Shown here one piece after another: positions 40,219-55,200 of a stretch of DNA of 64,000 bases (position 1 is the first letter of the stretch; each line of letters opens with the position of its first letter). Under the pieces are notes generated by a model that saw only the letters and a program-made list of their open reading frames with translations, was not told the DNA's origin and did not search any database. The DNA lies in assembly GCA_963556255.1 (NCBI GenBank), contig OY744607.1, positions 39,384,222-39,448,221 of the forward strand. The letters run 5' to 3'. The position numbers and the translations under genes were made by a program. Source of the stretch: Allolobophora icterica. Lineage: Eukaryota > Annelida > Clitellata > Crassiclitellata > Lumbricidae.

Positions 40219-43200
40219 GTAAGTTATTGTAATTGTTATCTTTTAATTAAAAAAATTCATGTAGCATCTCTTCAGGAGAAACTTTGCAGAGGCTGTCCAA
40301 ATCTGACAACACAAAACCATGATTGATCTCATTGTTTCTCTCACGATTTGCTCATTTTTTTCATGTGGTTTTCATGTGCTTCAGGGTAAAAGCCAATGAA
40401 AGACCACTTTAGGAGCTAATGTCACGGATTGCTAGGCAGCTTCTTCCAGATTTTAAGGGATAGTCTACCTTGGTCATTCCGATCTTAAAAAATTATGAGT
40501 TCAGAATGGCATTTGACTTTTGAAGTAAGCAAGTTTTCCTGTATCTGCATTCTGCTGATTTTTGAAAAATGTCATTTAGTCAACTTTAGAGAAGTATTAT
40601 AATTAAAACAAGCTATAACTGAACAATTACAAGGTAGTTAATGCATTAACACAGTCAGTGTTAAAGTTACAGGTTGCTTCTGGTGAAACTTTTGAACTTT
40701 CTTGACTTAGATGCCATTTAAGGTAGAGTGTTAGAAGCTTTTGTGTGGTACTTAAATGGCGCTTTGTTAACTGTCTATATACATACATTATTACATACAT
40801 ACGTTTGTTTACACATCTCAATAGAAACGCCTTGCAGAAGTGTGGTGCTAAGGTTTTATTACTCTGTGAGTTGGACACATAACACAGCAGTCCAATAAGA
40901 CACTTTTTATCTGTAAGAAGATCAACTTGTTGTTTATATTAAGGAAAGATTAATAGAACGGTGCAGGCTTTTTCAGATAGTTAACCCCGTGTCGTTTCAA
41001 TCTGAACCATGTAATTATGATTATGATTTCAGTGTGCCATTATAATTTGATTAAACATCATTTTGGAATAGGTTATATGATGTAAGGTGATTGCTGATTT
41101 ATTGTTCCCCTAACTCAACAACAAACTGACATTTGAATCATGTCATGAAGAAGGCAACAATTGGAAGAGCATGCCACTTTAGTGCTTTCTTTCCCTTATT
41201 TCACTTGCAGCTGAAAGCTGTTATGTTTGATCATGTATCATAATCGTAATCTGCGTCGCAGCGTCCTGTATTACTGGGTCACGTTTAGTCAGATCAGAAG
41301 CACATCTGTGGAGTTTTATGAAATAAGAACTATATAAAAAGTGCACTATAATTGCTATTACTAGAGAAAGATCAATCAACAGCTGGGGTAATGTGCATTT
41401 AATGAGTTACATACTTCCCAGCGTATTGAATTTAAGATGTTGATTTGGGTTTGGCAATTCCAGTTTGGGAATGCCTAAGGCTGTTTATGCGAGTTGTGCT
41501 GACCCATTTCAGATTTGGCTGGTTGTAGTAGAAATCTTCTGTTCAACTGGTTGGGGTGAACTAGTTTGCACACACTTCCATAATGCAGTCACTTGCAGTG
41601 TCGTGCTTTTTCAGTGTTTGGGATGGCCTACCTGTGAATCTGTGTCTTGTCTTAAATAGGGATTCTGCATGCACTTTCTACAAACACTTGTTATTTTCTG
41701 CCGAGACTGAGCCGGGAGTGTGCCTGTGAGTAGTTGGAGGCACTGTAAGAATGCTCTGAACCAGTGAGTGAAACTGAGCAACAGCCTTTTGAGGAGTGGG
41801 TTTTTGTTGATTAAGCTCAACCAGAATTATAACAACAGTTGAACAACTGGACAACCTTCCTTTGAGTTTCCTACTTCAGCCCTGAACTAAACATAAACCC
41901 TCACAACTGGTGTATTGCCAAGTAGGACTATGTGATATACCCATTAGCACTTCATACAGGGATCAAAACAAAATAATTAAACTTTGGTAACCTTTGGGAG
42001 GATGCTTTTCAGCTGAAGTCAGACTAGACCACTTCACTTAGATGCAACCAGGCTGGAAGTTAATCAAGATTTAATGGATAATCTTTGGCCACGTGCCTTG
42101 CAAAGTTTCCTTTTCTGTGTTGTTAATTTCATAATTAGTTTCAGAGATACCTCCTTCCTGCCATACCAAGCATGCCTACCATGACCGTACCAAACTTATC
42201 TAAGGGTGAGGGTTTCAGTGTTGTCCGTTTCAATCTAACCTAACAGACAAGAACATCAGAAGTCTTTCACTTGAAACGGGTAGTCAAGCTATAGTCATGA
42301 ATCATTGTGGTGGAAATGTATTAGAGCCCTCCGTGGTATGGAGTGAGAAGTAGACAAGCAGCCCCTGAAGCTATTGTAGAGGAGGAGTCAATGAAACTGT
42401 GGCTATGAAGGTTTTGGGAAAGTTATTCCTTAACCTCATCCTGTGAGGGGGGGGGCTTGGGGTGGGAAGAGGGGGAGGGGGGGTGGCTAGTCCTCTGTGC
42501 TTGCCATCTGATCTCCTCACTGACAGGAGGCACAGTACTCTGTTTATAGCAAAGTTCATTTGTGAGTGCTAGAGGAAATCTTGGATTGTCTTTGTCTTGG
42601 CACGGATTTGAACCCTTGACTGCAGGGTTGACACACCAGCATGCTTACCACTACTAGACTGTCATTCATCTCTGTGTGTTGTGATTTAGCCATTAAAATG
42701 TCGAATATTATATATTTCTTCTGCATTCCTTCAGTGAACAACATGTGTGGTCACATAATGTCATAATATGTAGACTGATCGGAATCCTGTAGAACATCAT
42801 ACTGAATAACCAGGAGGCGTTTTTGGAGAGTTCCGTTCCCACCACTCTATTATTATCCATTTAATTTTCTTAGACCCTTTGTGTTTGTGAGAATGAAACT
42901 TGTTTAATGTTAACTTTGTGCTGAGAACGTTTACCTAATATGCTTTAATGTGTATTCAAGAGCCATCCAGCCAGTTTATCATAGACTGCAGAATGCTTGA
43001 CGGAAATCAAACACAGGTTTCCTGTTCATTGCGCACATTCCTCCAATTAAACATAACTGGACTTCGGCTGTGTATGTAGCTGTGTGTATGTATAAGTGTT
43101 TACTACAGTGTCTTTGAGTACTTCATAAAAGGGCAGCTTATACTGGCACAAGTGGTGGAGGGTTCATTAAGAACAAAATACTGATCTGATTGTAAAAAAG

Positions 43201-46200
43201 GTGATCTGGTAGCTAAAAAGTCCACACTGGTAGGCTCCCGCACATATGTAGAATCCAAACTAAGTAAGTAAGTAAGTATTTTCTTTATTATACCACCTGC
43301 AAACGCACTGTGGTTAACAATACAGGTTATACAAATAGATGCATATGAAACTGAAAAAAAATATTAGCATACAGAAAGATAGACTTAATTTCGGTCTATT
43401 GTTCAAATAAGTGAGTGAAAATTACTTAACTAATGTTAGTGTAGGATAGAGACCAAAAACTATGCATTTCAGTTCACGATTTGCATGAGACCAAAGCTCA
43501 CATGACTCTTTCTTTTGTAATATAATTTATCCGAGCATTTGTGGAGAGAACTACTGTATATAAAACTGGAAATATCTGTTAAACTGCATTGATCCTTTAC
43601 GTATTGTATAGATGGCAGATGTAGGCATAGATAGCAGATACAGATAGCACACAAGTGGCTTTGGTATCTGGACATCTCCCCTTGGGGCGTTCCGCACACA
43701 TTTCCTCCATGGTCATTTTGCCCCTAGGGTAATTGTTTCTGAGTTGTTTCCACCAGACATTTCCCATATATTTCCCCTTTGTCATGCACATGGCCTGGGC
43801 TGCAGAGCTACAAACAGAAGATTTTATTATATTTCCTATATTTGCTGTATTGCTTATTGAAGTAGTAAGTAATGATAATGGTTGATGTAGTGGTTAAAGT
43901 AGTAAGTCATTGGTAATGGTTGACGTAGTGGTTGAAGTAGTAAGTAATGGCAATGGTTGATATAGTGGTTGAAATAGGAAGTACTGATTAAAAGTTCAAT
44001 GGGTTTCAATGCAATCAGTCAATGTACCTATTGTTTGATATGTGACGTTTAATCGATTGGTGAACATGTGAGAGCAATGCGCACGCTTGTGTTGATTCTC
44101 TTGTAAATGTTTGCAATCTTCTTCTTCTTCTTTCCCTTCAGGCTCGAATTAATCCCTCTTTGGAGAGGGGTCAGCCACTCGGATCCTTCTCTTCCACTTG
44201 TTTCTTTCTTGAGCATCTTCTTTCTTCAGTTTTAGGAGTTTTAGGTCTTGTTGTATCGTGTCTTCCCATCTCTTCCTCTGTCGTCCCCGACTGCGGCGAA
44301 ATGTAGTGTTTGCAATGACAGGCCAGAACCATTGTGCACCATCTCTATAGTTGATTGATCCTTGTGTTAACATTTGCATTTTAAGCCAGAAACTCTATAT
44401 CAGAATATATATCTTGTTGTTATTCGTAATTATGAAGTGGAAATGTAATGTAGTGTAATGTGACAGGGGGTTTACTGAGCATCCTTGAGCAGGACTTCTG
44501 GTCAAAGGTGCTCCAGGTCAAACCATGGCAGAAGGGACAATTCTAATATACGCCGAAAGTACTAAAGTAGTATGTATGTACAGTACCTGCCTACACCATG
44601 CTTCATTATAACCTGGCTTCTGATACAACACAGTTTTTTTTTGCGTTATGAATCCAAAATTATGTTCAGCTTTAGAAACAAAGTGCATTACATTATGCCC
44701 TGTTTATAAGATGGTTCTTAGCATGTCTTCTTAAAGCAGTTTTATATTGAATATTCTGTTTATGTCTCTGTCTAAGGGCCTCTAAAACACTACCACTCCT
44801 TGGGATCTATGTTGAGCACCTCTGATTAGTTTTGTCTTCTTCTGAGAGTGGTCATGTCTATGATGTGACGCCTAGCTCCTCTGTCCTTGACCTTCCTTCG
44901 TGTCATATGAAATCCAAATTTCAGGGTTGTTGGACTCCACGATTCTAGTCCAAGGGGTCCTGGTTCTAATGTGTTATGTGGTCAGACCCAGTGGTGTAGA
45001 CGAGCCGGAGTGGTCCGGAGCGGCGTTCCGGTACTTATTATTTAACCGGAGCGCACGCTCCGGTACTTATTGTCAAATCAGCCGGAACACTTTCTGCTTA
45101 GCGTTCCGGCACTTATTTACAATGGCCGGAAATAATGATTATGAATTTGTAATGCCTCGCTGTTTTAATTACTTACGACTTTTGAAGAAACACCAAAAAA
45201 GTCAAAAAAATTTTTTCCGCTCACGCGCGAGAGTTCTTTTAAATCTCTTTTTTGACCAGATCATTTCAAAAGTGTCCCGTGTCCCACCACCTGTCAAACA
45301 AGATCGCCCTGCTGAGCGGTCAACAATATAAATTGCAAATGTATCAGCTTTAATGTAGCTCAAGCAGCTTCATGAACCCCATGCAGTTGCTCTGTGGAGA
45401 CCAGATAAGCTCTGAGGGAGGTGACATTAATCATCATTGTTATGACACAGTGTCACTAAACATCAACTAATCAACCAATCCTCATTGAAGTTTCTTTAAA
45501 AAAATTTGCAAAATATCGCAAGTGCAATTCATAGATCAGCCTTGGACATTCACACAGGAAAAGCGCAACCCACGCATGAAACTCAGCAAGCTGATCCTCG
45601 TTGGAAATTGTTTTAGTTTCCTGAATCGGACACTGTATCGGAGTGTATCCAAAATTCTGACTCGAAAAAAATAAAGAAACTTGACGTTGACTGCACATAA
45701 CGAATGACTTGGTTCTTCTCGTTTTACTGCTAGCTGGACCGATATTTTTGGGCATAGGCCTAAATGTTCACTAAGGAGTAACGATGCTCCTCAGATCCCC
45801 TATAGGGCCTATAGTCGTATGGCGAGGGGATAATTTTAAACTCCTGCCCAGCCCCATGGGCGGCGATCCCGAGGGAGGTCGAGGGGGACAAGTCCCCACC
45901 TTTGACAGTAAGTAAGTAAGTAGTGTATTCGCCACCAAATGAAACAGTCACAGCAGTAACACATAGTACAGATATAGTGGCAGGCTGCCGGAGAAGTCTC
46001 GTAGGACTCCTATCGCCGGGCGCCCACAGTGTGGGGACCCGGGACACAGTATACAGCTGTACCCCAGAATTTTGAAGAAATTAGTTATTGTTATATTTGC
46101 AAAATATTTGCCAAGTGGAAACTGGACCACTGAGACCAGGCAGCTGACAAGTCAACACGTTGCCAACAACAACTAACAAAAATTAATGAATTTATCATTA

Positions 46201-49200
46201 CTCTGTTTTTATATTGTTTCGCACTATGTTGCTAAAATAACGTTAGATTTTTATTTAGTTTGCATGTGATTATACAATCTGATGAAAATGTATCCACATG
46301 CCGTTACAAAGTGCCTGCCCTCTGCTTTTTAATGCATATTTCGTGCACATAACAGGTTAAAAAAAAATTTGGCGCTCACGCACAATACATTTCTTTAGTT
46401 TAAAAGTTAGGCCTTAGGCACTCCGGTACTTCAAAATTTACGTCTACACTGCTGGTCAGACCCTCACATGTTTGTTCCTTAGTAGTCCACAGGGCTCTTC
46501 AGTGGTTCTTGTATCTGGAGGTGCTATATCAATTACAGTCGTACTATCTTGACGGCTGCCTAACTGCCTGATGATACATTGTGTAAACCAGGCCACGTGT
46601 AGAAATGAATTATGCTGAAAAGTCAATATTTACCTCTACACTGTAGTTCTTTTACAACACTTTGACCAGTACGCCTTGTTAACTTAGCAGCTGGAGGTCA
46701 TAGCATCACTTCTTGTTAAGCAGAATGGTGTGTAAATGGGGAGCATGTAAATGAATTCACACTGTACAAGTGTAGATGCTTCCAAAGTCATTGTATTGTA
46801 TTGTATTGTATCTAAACATTTATAAAGCACCTCTCACAGTGTTCGCTAATAATCAGAGGTGCTCCGAGTGCGAAAGATCTAGTGAATAGAAAGTGGTTTT
46901 CAGACAGCGGAGTAAAACAGGAATTGTATACTTTCCAATTTAAACTTGTTACATTTTTGTTGTCCTAGGAGTCAAGGACATTGTGTCCTCGGTTGAGCAA
47001 GCGAAGCGTTACCTTCAGCATCCGGATGATCAGAAGGAACTGCAGCTCATTAGCGACTTTGTGCTCCAGGAACAGTTCCAGAAGCTTCTTAGAGTACACA
47101 ACAAGATTGTGGAGGCAGAACTAAGTCATAAGTTGTCTTCTCCAGTGACGGACGAAGCCCAGGTCCTGCTGCAGAATTCCTTGCAGGGTCTTTCCATCTC
47201 GCCCGTCAATGATCCAGCAGTCACGGAACTCGCTCATCTGTTGAGAAAGCCACACTTAAAGGTAAAAGTTCACTTTATAGAAGAAGGTGGCAGTCCTGTA
47301 AGTTAGCATGAGAGGCAGCCATAGGTGTGAAGTGTTAGGGATTTCATTTTTCTTAGCCTGGGCATATGGATGTGGGTGGCTCTTTCCTTTGCCATCTGAT
47401 CTTCCTACCGACAGTGTATGGTTTTTTACACATAGCAGCTAAGGTGTACAGATTGAGCAGAAATCTAAAAAATTCTGCCTGGTGGGGAGTTGAACCCCCA
47501 ACCTCTTGGTTGATAGTCCAGCCACTAGACCAGAGTTTCCCAAACTGTGGGTCGCGACCCAAAAGTGGGTCGCGAAGCTCTGGCAAGTGGGTCACCAAAT
47601 GTTTTGAAGAAACATTTATTTTTTGGAGCAACATTTCGCTATGATTGAGCTATAGGCTAGCTGTCGTAGTTGTGCGCATGTTGCCATTGAATTCCACTCC
47701 TTCGACCCCGCCTATCGATTTTGATTTGACTTAGGGCCTGTGAATAAGCTGGTTCCACGACTTCGCTTTTTTTGGGCACTGTAAAATTTCGAAATTATGA
47801 CATTTAGCAACGCAAGATTAATAGAAACTTCTGCTACTAAAATAAACTACGTTAATTTAAATATCACAAATTTAATGCTTTAGATATGTCAATTTCTAAA
47901 CGCTGTATGTAAATCCGCATATTTCGATACCAATTTACGAAGCAAATTTTAGTACATAATGCTTAAATTTACACAGTGGGTCCCGAGACTGCCAAAATAT
48001 TCACAAGTGGGTCGCGACCCAGAGAAGTTTGGGAACCACTGCACTAGACTATTATGCAACCACTTTATAGCGTGAATGCTAATGCCTTGTCAAACCACCA
48101 ACTGTCAAGAAGATTTTGTAAGTGGATTGCCGTACTTGATTGTGAAAGTGCTTCATTAATGTGTAAGTGAGTAATTAATTATAGTAATCATGAGCAACAG
48201 TTATGTCGAACGATGCTGTATGATGACATGTGTATGCTTGAAATGAAAACTTCACTGAATATTTATAGTGAAGCAGCCATAGTTTATTTCAGCAAGTAGT
48301 TATGTTAATTAATTATGTATATCCTATGTTTGGATGATAAATTAGGGATTTTGCATATACAGACACAGAAGTGCCTTAAAATTGGCCTTGCATTTGTAAG
48401 TTGGGTAACTGCTGTACTGTGTGTCTTTTAGCTAAAAATCCCTTAATTCCAATACCTCATCTGTCCTTAAAGATCGTAAATCGTGAGATATTGCCATCAT
48501 TAAATGAATGTAACTGTGCGCAGACCCCTGAATAATTATTGGATTGGATTGTGTTTGTCCATTCATACAGCACCTGTGCAGAACAAAGTATGCATAGTTG
48601 CCCCTTTTAGCTGAAATAATTATAGTCTTGAGTTTATGAGTTATGCAATAAAGATGATTTAAAAATGACAAGTCATGACATATAAATTAATCGTCAGAGA
48701 AATGCCACCAGATCTGTGACTCAGTGTATGAGGAAGCGTATATGAGGAAGCGCCAGGATTCATTAGGTCTGTTTCTGCATGTGATACACATATTAGTATG
48801 CTTGTTGAAAGGGATTGTTATGGGTTTGTTATGCATTTCTGGTGAATGAAGGGCTGACTCTGTATATGGCAGATGTTTTGCAATTTGCTGGGTTGTGCTG
48901 AATCATGCAATAAATCAGAACATGGATTTGGATATCATGAAACCCTGATCTCTCTGTCTGACCTCCTGCAGTGCACAGATATAAACAGGGTCTGGGCACG
49001 GACCCCCCCCGACCCGAGTATAGAAGGGAGTATAGAAGGCGGTCTGGGTCTGGCAGGAGGATCACCATTGAGAAATACTATAGCAGACAACGTTACCTGC
49101 TGAAATGTTGCTATGAGTAATGAGCATGAGTTATTGGTGTGACATAGTATGCTCACTATGCACAGGTCACAGTTCCTTGTTACATGATGAGTAATAATAT

Positions 49201-52200
49201 TTCACTGTTGTAAACAGAGTTCGGTGTGGCAAGACAATCACCATTTGGAAATTTTGTAGCAGATGACTTTATCAGCTAAAGTTATGTTATGAGGAGAGTC
49301 AGTGAGTACAGTCTATGCAGTATGTGTAACGTTGCCATGACTTGTACAGAGTGAGTAATAATTTTGGGATGTTCAGTTGTCTAGTTGTTTGAATGCTGGA
49401 CTGTCAAGCCAGAGGTTGTGGGTTCAAATGCAACCTAACCCAGACAGATTTCTAGATTTTGTTCCACTTGCACCCCCAAAATGGGTTCGTCTACTATACA
49501 TAATCAGTAGGAACATCAGACGGGCAACTGAGAGGGCTGGCAACCGACCAATATATGCCGAGGCCAAGAAAATGCAGATGCTAACACTTCATCCCCATGG
49601 CTGCCTCTCTTGAGTTAGCTCAAGCTCGACTCCCTTTCTTCTTCAATATTGCAATGTAACTTTTTAATTATTATTGTGCATTATATCTTGACTGAATATG
49701 TTATTGGGATCAAATGATGACGAATCATTTATTACGGTGGTGCTTTAAAAGGGTTTTTACTGGATTAAATCATTGTTGCCCTTTCCTCTACTCAGAACCA
49801 GGATGAAAAGCTGACTCTTCATTGTTGTTGTTGTTGTCGTCTGCAGAGTCTGTTGTTTACCCACGATCAATGCGTTCAGCTGAAGCAAGAACCTCTTCTG
49901 GCAACTGGTGAAGAGGACGACGAAAGAGAATATCTGTACGAACGTGCATCGCAGTATGGAGAGGACAGCATCAAGATTGTCCGGATCCAGAAGACGGCCG
50001 ATCCTCTGGTAGCCCAGACTCTAGAATCTCTTCTGCTTTTTCTGATTGTAAATAGGGTTCACTTTAGGTAGCTACAGACAATTTTTACATTAATGATCAG
50101 ATATATGATACATACTGGGTACATTCATATATGCATGCATACATGCATTCTAGCACATACATACATACCTACATACAGGTAAAGTATTACTAAAAGAAGA
50201 TTTATAAAGCGCACGTTAATATAACTAAATGCACCGCATACATATATGCTACATACATACATCATGAATGCATACCGATACATACCAGTAAATATACATG
50301 CATTTCAGTACTAACTATTTTAACCACTTCATCAGCCATTAACATTACTTACCAAGTCCCCTTCAACCATTTGCACAGCATTCAGTGCTAAAAAAATCTC
50401 CCTTAATCCACGATTATGAACCCAAACTGATATGGCTGACACACTTCAGCTTTCTGTTGTGCTCGTGAGTCATCTATGAACTGAAGATTCTATTCCCGCC
50501 CCCAGTAAACATCCCTAGACATCTCCAGCCTGGTCATTTCCCAAAGAGCAGTTTTCTGCTTGAAATGACCATAGGGAAATGATCAGCAGGGAAATGCATG
50601 TACCGGGTATACATACATTTGCATTTTTGTACGCCATGTCTGTGAACTTAATATGTGTGAACTTAGACATTTGTGGCAGTTTGTTCTGGAACTGGCTGAT
50701 CTGGAACTTAGTGGCCAACTGAAGTACAGCGCATGGATTTGAATGTAATGTAATGTAACATAAACATTTATAAAGCGCTTCTCGCAGTAGAGCCATTCAG
50801 AAGCACTGTCAACGTGATAGGCTCGTGCAAAAAGAAATTTCTTTAATCTGAATCCCAATGCATCACATGTCTGAGAAAATTCACAGTGGTGTGTGAGACA
50901 TAATAGGAGGCCACTGGAATTGGATTACTTGGTTGTAAATATTATTATCATGTTCTGTAAAAATTAGTCTTATTTACAGTTTTATTATCAATTTTACTTT
51001 AAATTGTATGTATCTGGTTGGCTTTTTATCCCTCTGCCGAGATCAGTTTTTAGTTTTTGTTTTGTTTTTGAGTTTTATCCGTGGCTGTCTACACAGGGAC
51101 ATATACACTGTTGTCATTCACAGTGTATCTGTTATCATTTGCAGTGTATCTTTTATCATTCAGAGTGTATCTTTTATCATTCGCAGTGTATATGTTTCTT
51201 GTTTTGTAGAACAAGTTCCCTCTGACTGCTCTATAATTGTTTTGGTATCTGTCCAAACTAATATGGCTGACACACTTCAGCTTTCTATTGTGCTCGTGAG
51301 TCATCTGTGAGCTGAAGGTTCTGTTCCTTTCTGGTTTAAATTAGGTCATGTATTTATACATTTTGTGTGGTTCAAGTTGACTGGAGGCCATTTTCCTGTA
51401 AAGTTCACCCGTAATGAAATGAGTCATCTTACTGTGGGTGCTTCTTGGTTTGAGAACTGAATTTGTGCAGAGTTTCTCAGTCTCAGAATTTTCAGGTGCT
51501 TCTCCTTGTGTTGTGCGATTCATAGTAGTCGCAAAATTCATGCAACCTTGCAAGTCACTCAAACCCTATCTATTGCTAATTGCGTAAAACTAGATATATA
51601 TCTTCCACTTCATGAACATGGTCAGACTCTTGACACTAATTCTCAATGGCATTTCATTTTACCTTCTCATATAGTTTGTGGAGGATATTGAGGTAAATCC
51701 AGGTCAAGTCGCAATTCACTCTCTCAATTTAATATTTGTTCGTTGTTCACTAAATATTTTGGCCTTTGTTTTAGTGCAGATTTGTGTAGAATACCTTCTG
51801 CTACCCATGGTACATTATGATGGTATTTGTTTCTGCTGCTTCATTTGGCTGGTGATATTCAAACAACTGGGATACTAGTCAGGCTCAGAAACCTGAACTC
51901 CAGCCAACTGATTATTTATTCTCTGCAGAATAAATCTTGTAGCTCTGTCTAACCCTGTTTGCAAGCTTTCCTTGTATAAACTTGCTCTTAATGAGACTTG
52001 TCATCGGCCGAGTGATACATTGGCATTCATTTTTTTTATCATACTCTGCCAACTTTCTGCATCCAAAATGAACCTGGGTTTGGTGGTAAAGGTGGAGGAC
52101 TTGCTTTCATTTTCAAGTCATTGGCATTGGTTCACTGTACCTATTCCGGCTACCAAGTCATTTGAGGTCTTGACTGCTTCTCTCAGTTCTGGCAACAAGC

Positions 52201-55200
52201 AAGTATGATAAATAGCTTCTGAACGTTTTTCAGCCACCATCGCTCTCTTTGACTGACTCTGAGCAAACTTCAGTCACTAAATGAATATTCAATTTTGTTC
52301 ATTTCTGAAGTAGTTTTATGAGCGGCTTTAATAGTCATATTGATGTAGCTAATCATTCATCTTCAGCATTTTTTATATGCTGGATGGGTTTGACGTAATA
52401 CTGCTTGTTAGGTTTCAATTACACTACAAAAGTCGTACACTTGATGACATCTGATACACAATCCTATCAATCTGGTACTCCTGTCAAGTAGGGCATAACC
52501 AAAATCCAGATCGGTAAACCGATTTTGCTGATTTTTGGACTATCCGGAATTATCCGGATCTGGAATGTCTAACCAGCTGATTAATAACAGTTTTTTCGAT
52601 GGTTTCGCTATTGACAAATAACAATTTATAGGCAACTCACATATAATTATAATTTTGCCAAGCGTCCACCTGGGCCCTTAAATCAATTCCAAAACCTACC
52701 CTGTATCTGCTACAGGGTGCCGGGGTGGTGACCAGTAGGCCTGTCAATCAGTGAAGAAATATATCCCAGTATAGTTAAGTAGGTGACTGACTGGCTGTTG
52801 TTCCATCTTACCTCCTGTAGCTGATGCCAAGCCATTAGCCAATGATGACTAACTTGGAATTTGGCCTTAGTGCATATAACTATTATTAATCAGAATTGGC
52901 AAATTATGGCTTATGCTATCTGATATCAGCAGAAAAACAAAATTGGTTATGCCTTACTGTCAAGTCATATCTTTTTTAATCATTTTGTCATTTTTTCAAA
53001 ATTTGACTTCTCATTTAAATTGCCTCCAATTACAAAACTGTTAAATTTTGCCCTTGGCATAAAAATTGAATTAAATTAATTAAAGCAAGGTATCCGTGTC
53101 TTTCTTTTATGGTTCTACATCGTAAAGAGCTAAAAGCTGGCTGTGCAATTTCAGTGTATTTAACTGAGCTTCTTGATAAGCAGTCCCTTTTACAACTAAG
53201 AAAGTTGTTGAGCACATGCCACAGCCTTGCTTTAACTCTGCTATAAGTCAGCGACTCTATTAGATTTAAACAACAATACAAACTTTCCAAAAAACTTGTT
53301 TCAACTGCAAAGTCTGCGCATTGAACTAATTTAATGTCTGAGAGTTCTACTTCACCTAAAAGCATGTGGATGGCTGTAAATAAATTACTTCATTGTGATA
53401 AGTTCAACGTAGCCCATGCTGTGTACTCGACTACCATGAGCTTGCCAATAAATTCTTGAATTTCTGTGCAGATAAAATTTCTGGTATCAGTTTAAAATTG
53501 GCTGGTGCCTCTGTGTCTGATAAATTTCTCTGTCCCAATTCTTTATCTTCCGTTTTAAACTCTTTTGAGCCAGCAACATGTGCAGAAGTCTGAACACTCG
53601 TCTTTTCCTCACCTAGTGAGAACTCTTTCCTTGACTATATTCCTGCAATTCTTCTGAAAGAGTGATTTGTTGTCATAGGTCCAACCATAACTTCAGTTGT
53701 TAACTTCTCATTGGGTTAAGGGTCCTTTCCATCTGCCTTTGCTCATGTCACTGTTCATCCTTACCTTCTCTCGACGCTGGTGACCTCTGTAATTTCAGGC
53801 CTATCTCAAATTTGACGCATAATTTTACATTTTATTTGACAGTTTATCTTGCTATTCATCCATGTAGCTTCTTTATGCTGCCTTTGAGGAGGTGCAGTCT
53901 TGGATGGATGATGGGGGAGGGGGATAGAGTAATAGTAACACTCATGGCCAGGAGAGAATAAGGTACACGGATCGATTCCCATAACCCCCTCAAGGGCGGC
54001 ACCTTGTATGGCTGCCAAACCGTGTGTTTAGTTAAGATCTTGATTGTACTTTCATGTTTCAATGTAGCCTAATCTTACTGCATCTGTCAGTTTGAAATAA
54101 TAAAGAATATTTTATTATTAATAAGCTCCATCTTAACCCGTGGAAAACTGAACTTTTGATACTGGGCTGAAAACTTGGAGTGGTATAAAACTCTCAAACA
54201 GGATGACTCACATATTGAGGAGGAAGCTGATTCTGTTCATAGGTTGGGTGTTGTATTTAAATCTACTGTGTCTCTAATTGACTATCTCAGTGGTGTATGT
54301 AAATCTTTCATTATACATGGATATTCATGACTTGCACAGAATTAGGGGCCATATCCCTGTCTCTGCTAGGATATTTGTGGCTAATTTTGCATTGGTCTCA
54401 AGTCACCTAGATTATTGTAACTTGCTTCTTACCATGTTGCAAAGTACTACAAAGTCAAATTTGCATAAGCTCTAAGAATTCAGCAAATTTCTAGACTCAT
54501 AACTATTACATCAAAATATGAGCATATAACCTCTGAACTTAAATATTTGCATTGGCTTCCTGTTCAGAAAATGATCTCTTATGGCTAGGGGTCAGCCGGG
54601 TAGACATTTTCCACCGAGTACCGAATCCGAGTATTTGGATGTACTATTTGCCGGATCCGGGTACGAACCAAGTATCATTTGTTCCATAAGCAAAGCTTCA
54701 CATTTTCATGTAATGAAAACTTATCGAAATAAATTTCTGTACTTGTAATAACTGACTAATACATTTTGAATTTTAAAAATAAATAATCAATTAAATGGAC
54801 TTGACATCTGTTGTGGACTTCCGGTATTGGTGTTTTTTGTACTTTTCTTCTTCAAAATATATATGCTAGATGAAGCTCAAAGCTGAAATTATGAGCCTAC
54901 AAATTCCGGCAAGTGAGGCAAACAAGCAACTATTTGTGTGTACAGTATTTGCCGAGGCGAATACTTCCGAATAGTCCCAAAAAACGGGATATTCGGCCGA
55001 GGCAAATGTCCGAGGCGATTTCCGGCTGACCCCTACTTATGGCTCATGGTTTATGATTTATAAAACACTGATTTCAGATATCAGATTCTTTATTGATGAC
55101 CAATGAAATATAATACAGTTCGAACAGCAGCATGCTCAGGAGCCCCTAGGTAAACCCAAAGTACCAATATAATATACTACCAGCATCGCCTTAATTACAT

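Larger units (their letters stand above)
51660..55085 (+). pseudogene. Decayed CR1-like LINE with endonuclease and RT, three nested insertions
   Basis: Ordered remnants, with many stops and frameshifts: 2A-like EDIEVNPG (51681-51704); endonuclease pieces [33 protein letters not shown] and [11 protein letters not shown]; linker [14 protein letters not shown]; reverse transcriptase [11 protein letters not shown]...[16 protein letters not shown], and [11 protein letters not shown]. It is interrupted by hAT elements at 52489 and 54586 and a SINE near 53905. Old and non-functional. Domain order and motifs indicate the CR1/L2-type group. Confidence 0.82.
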
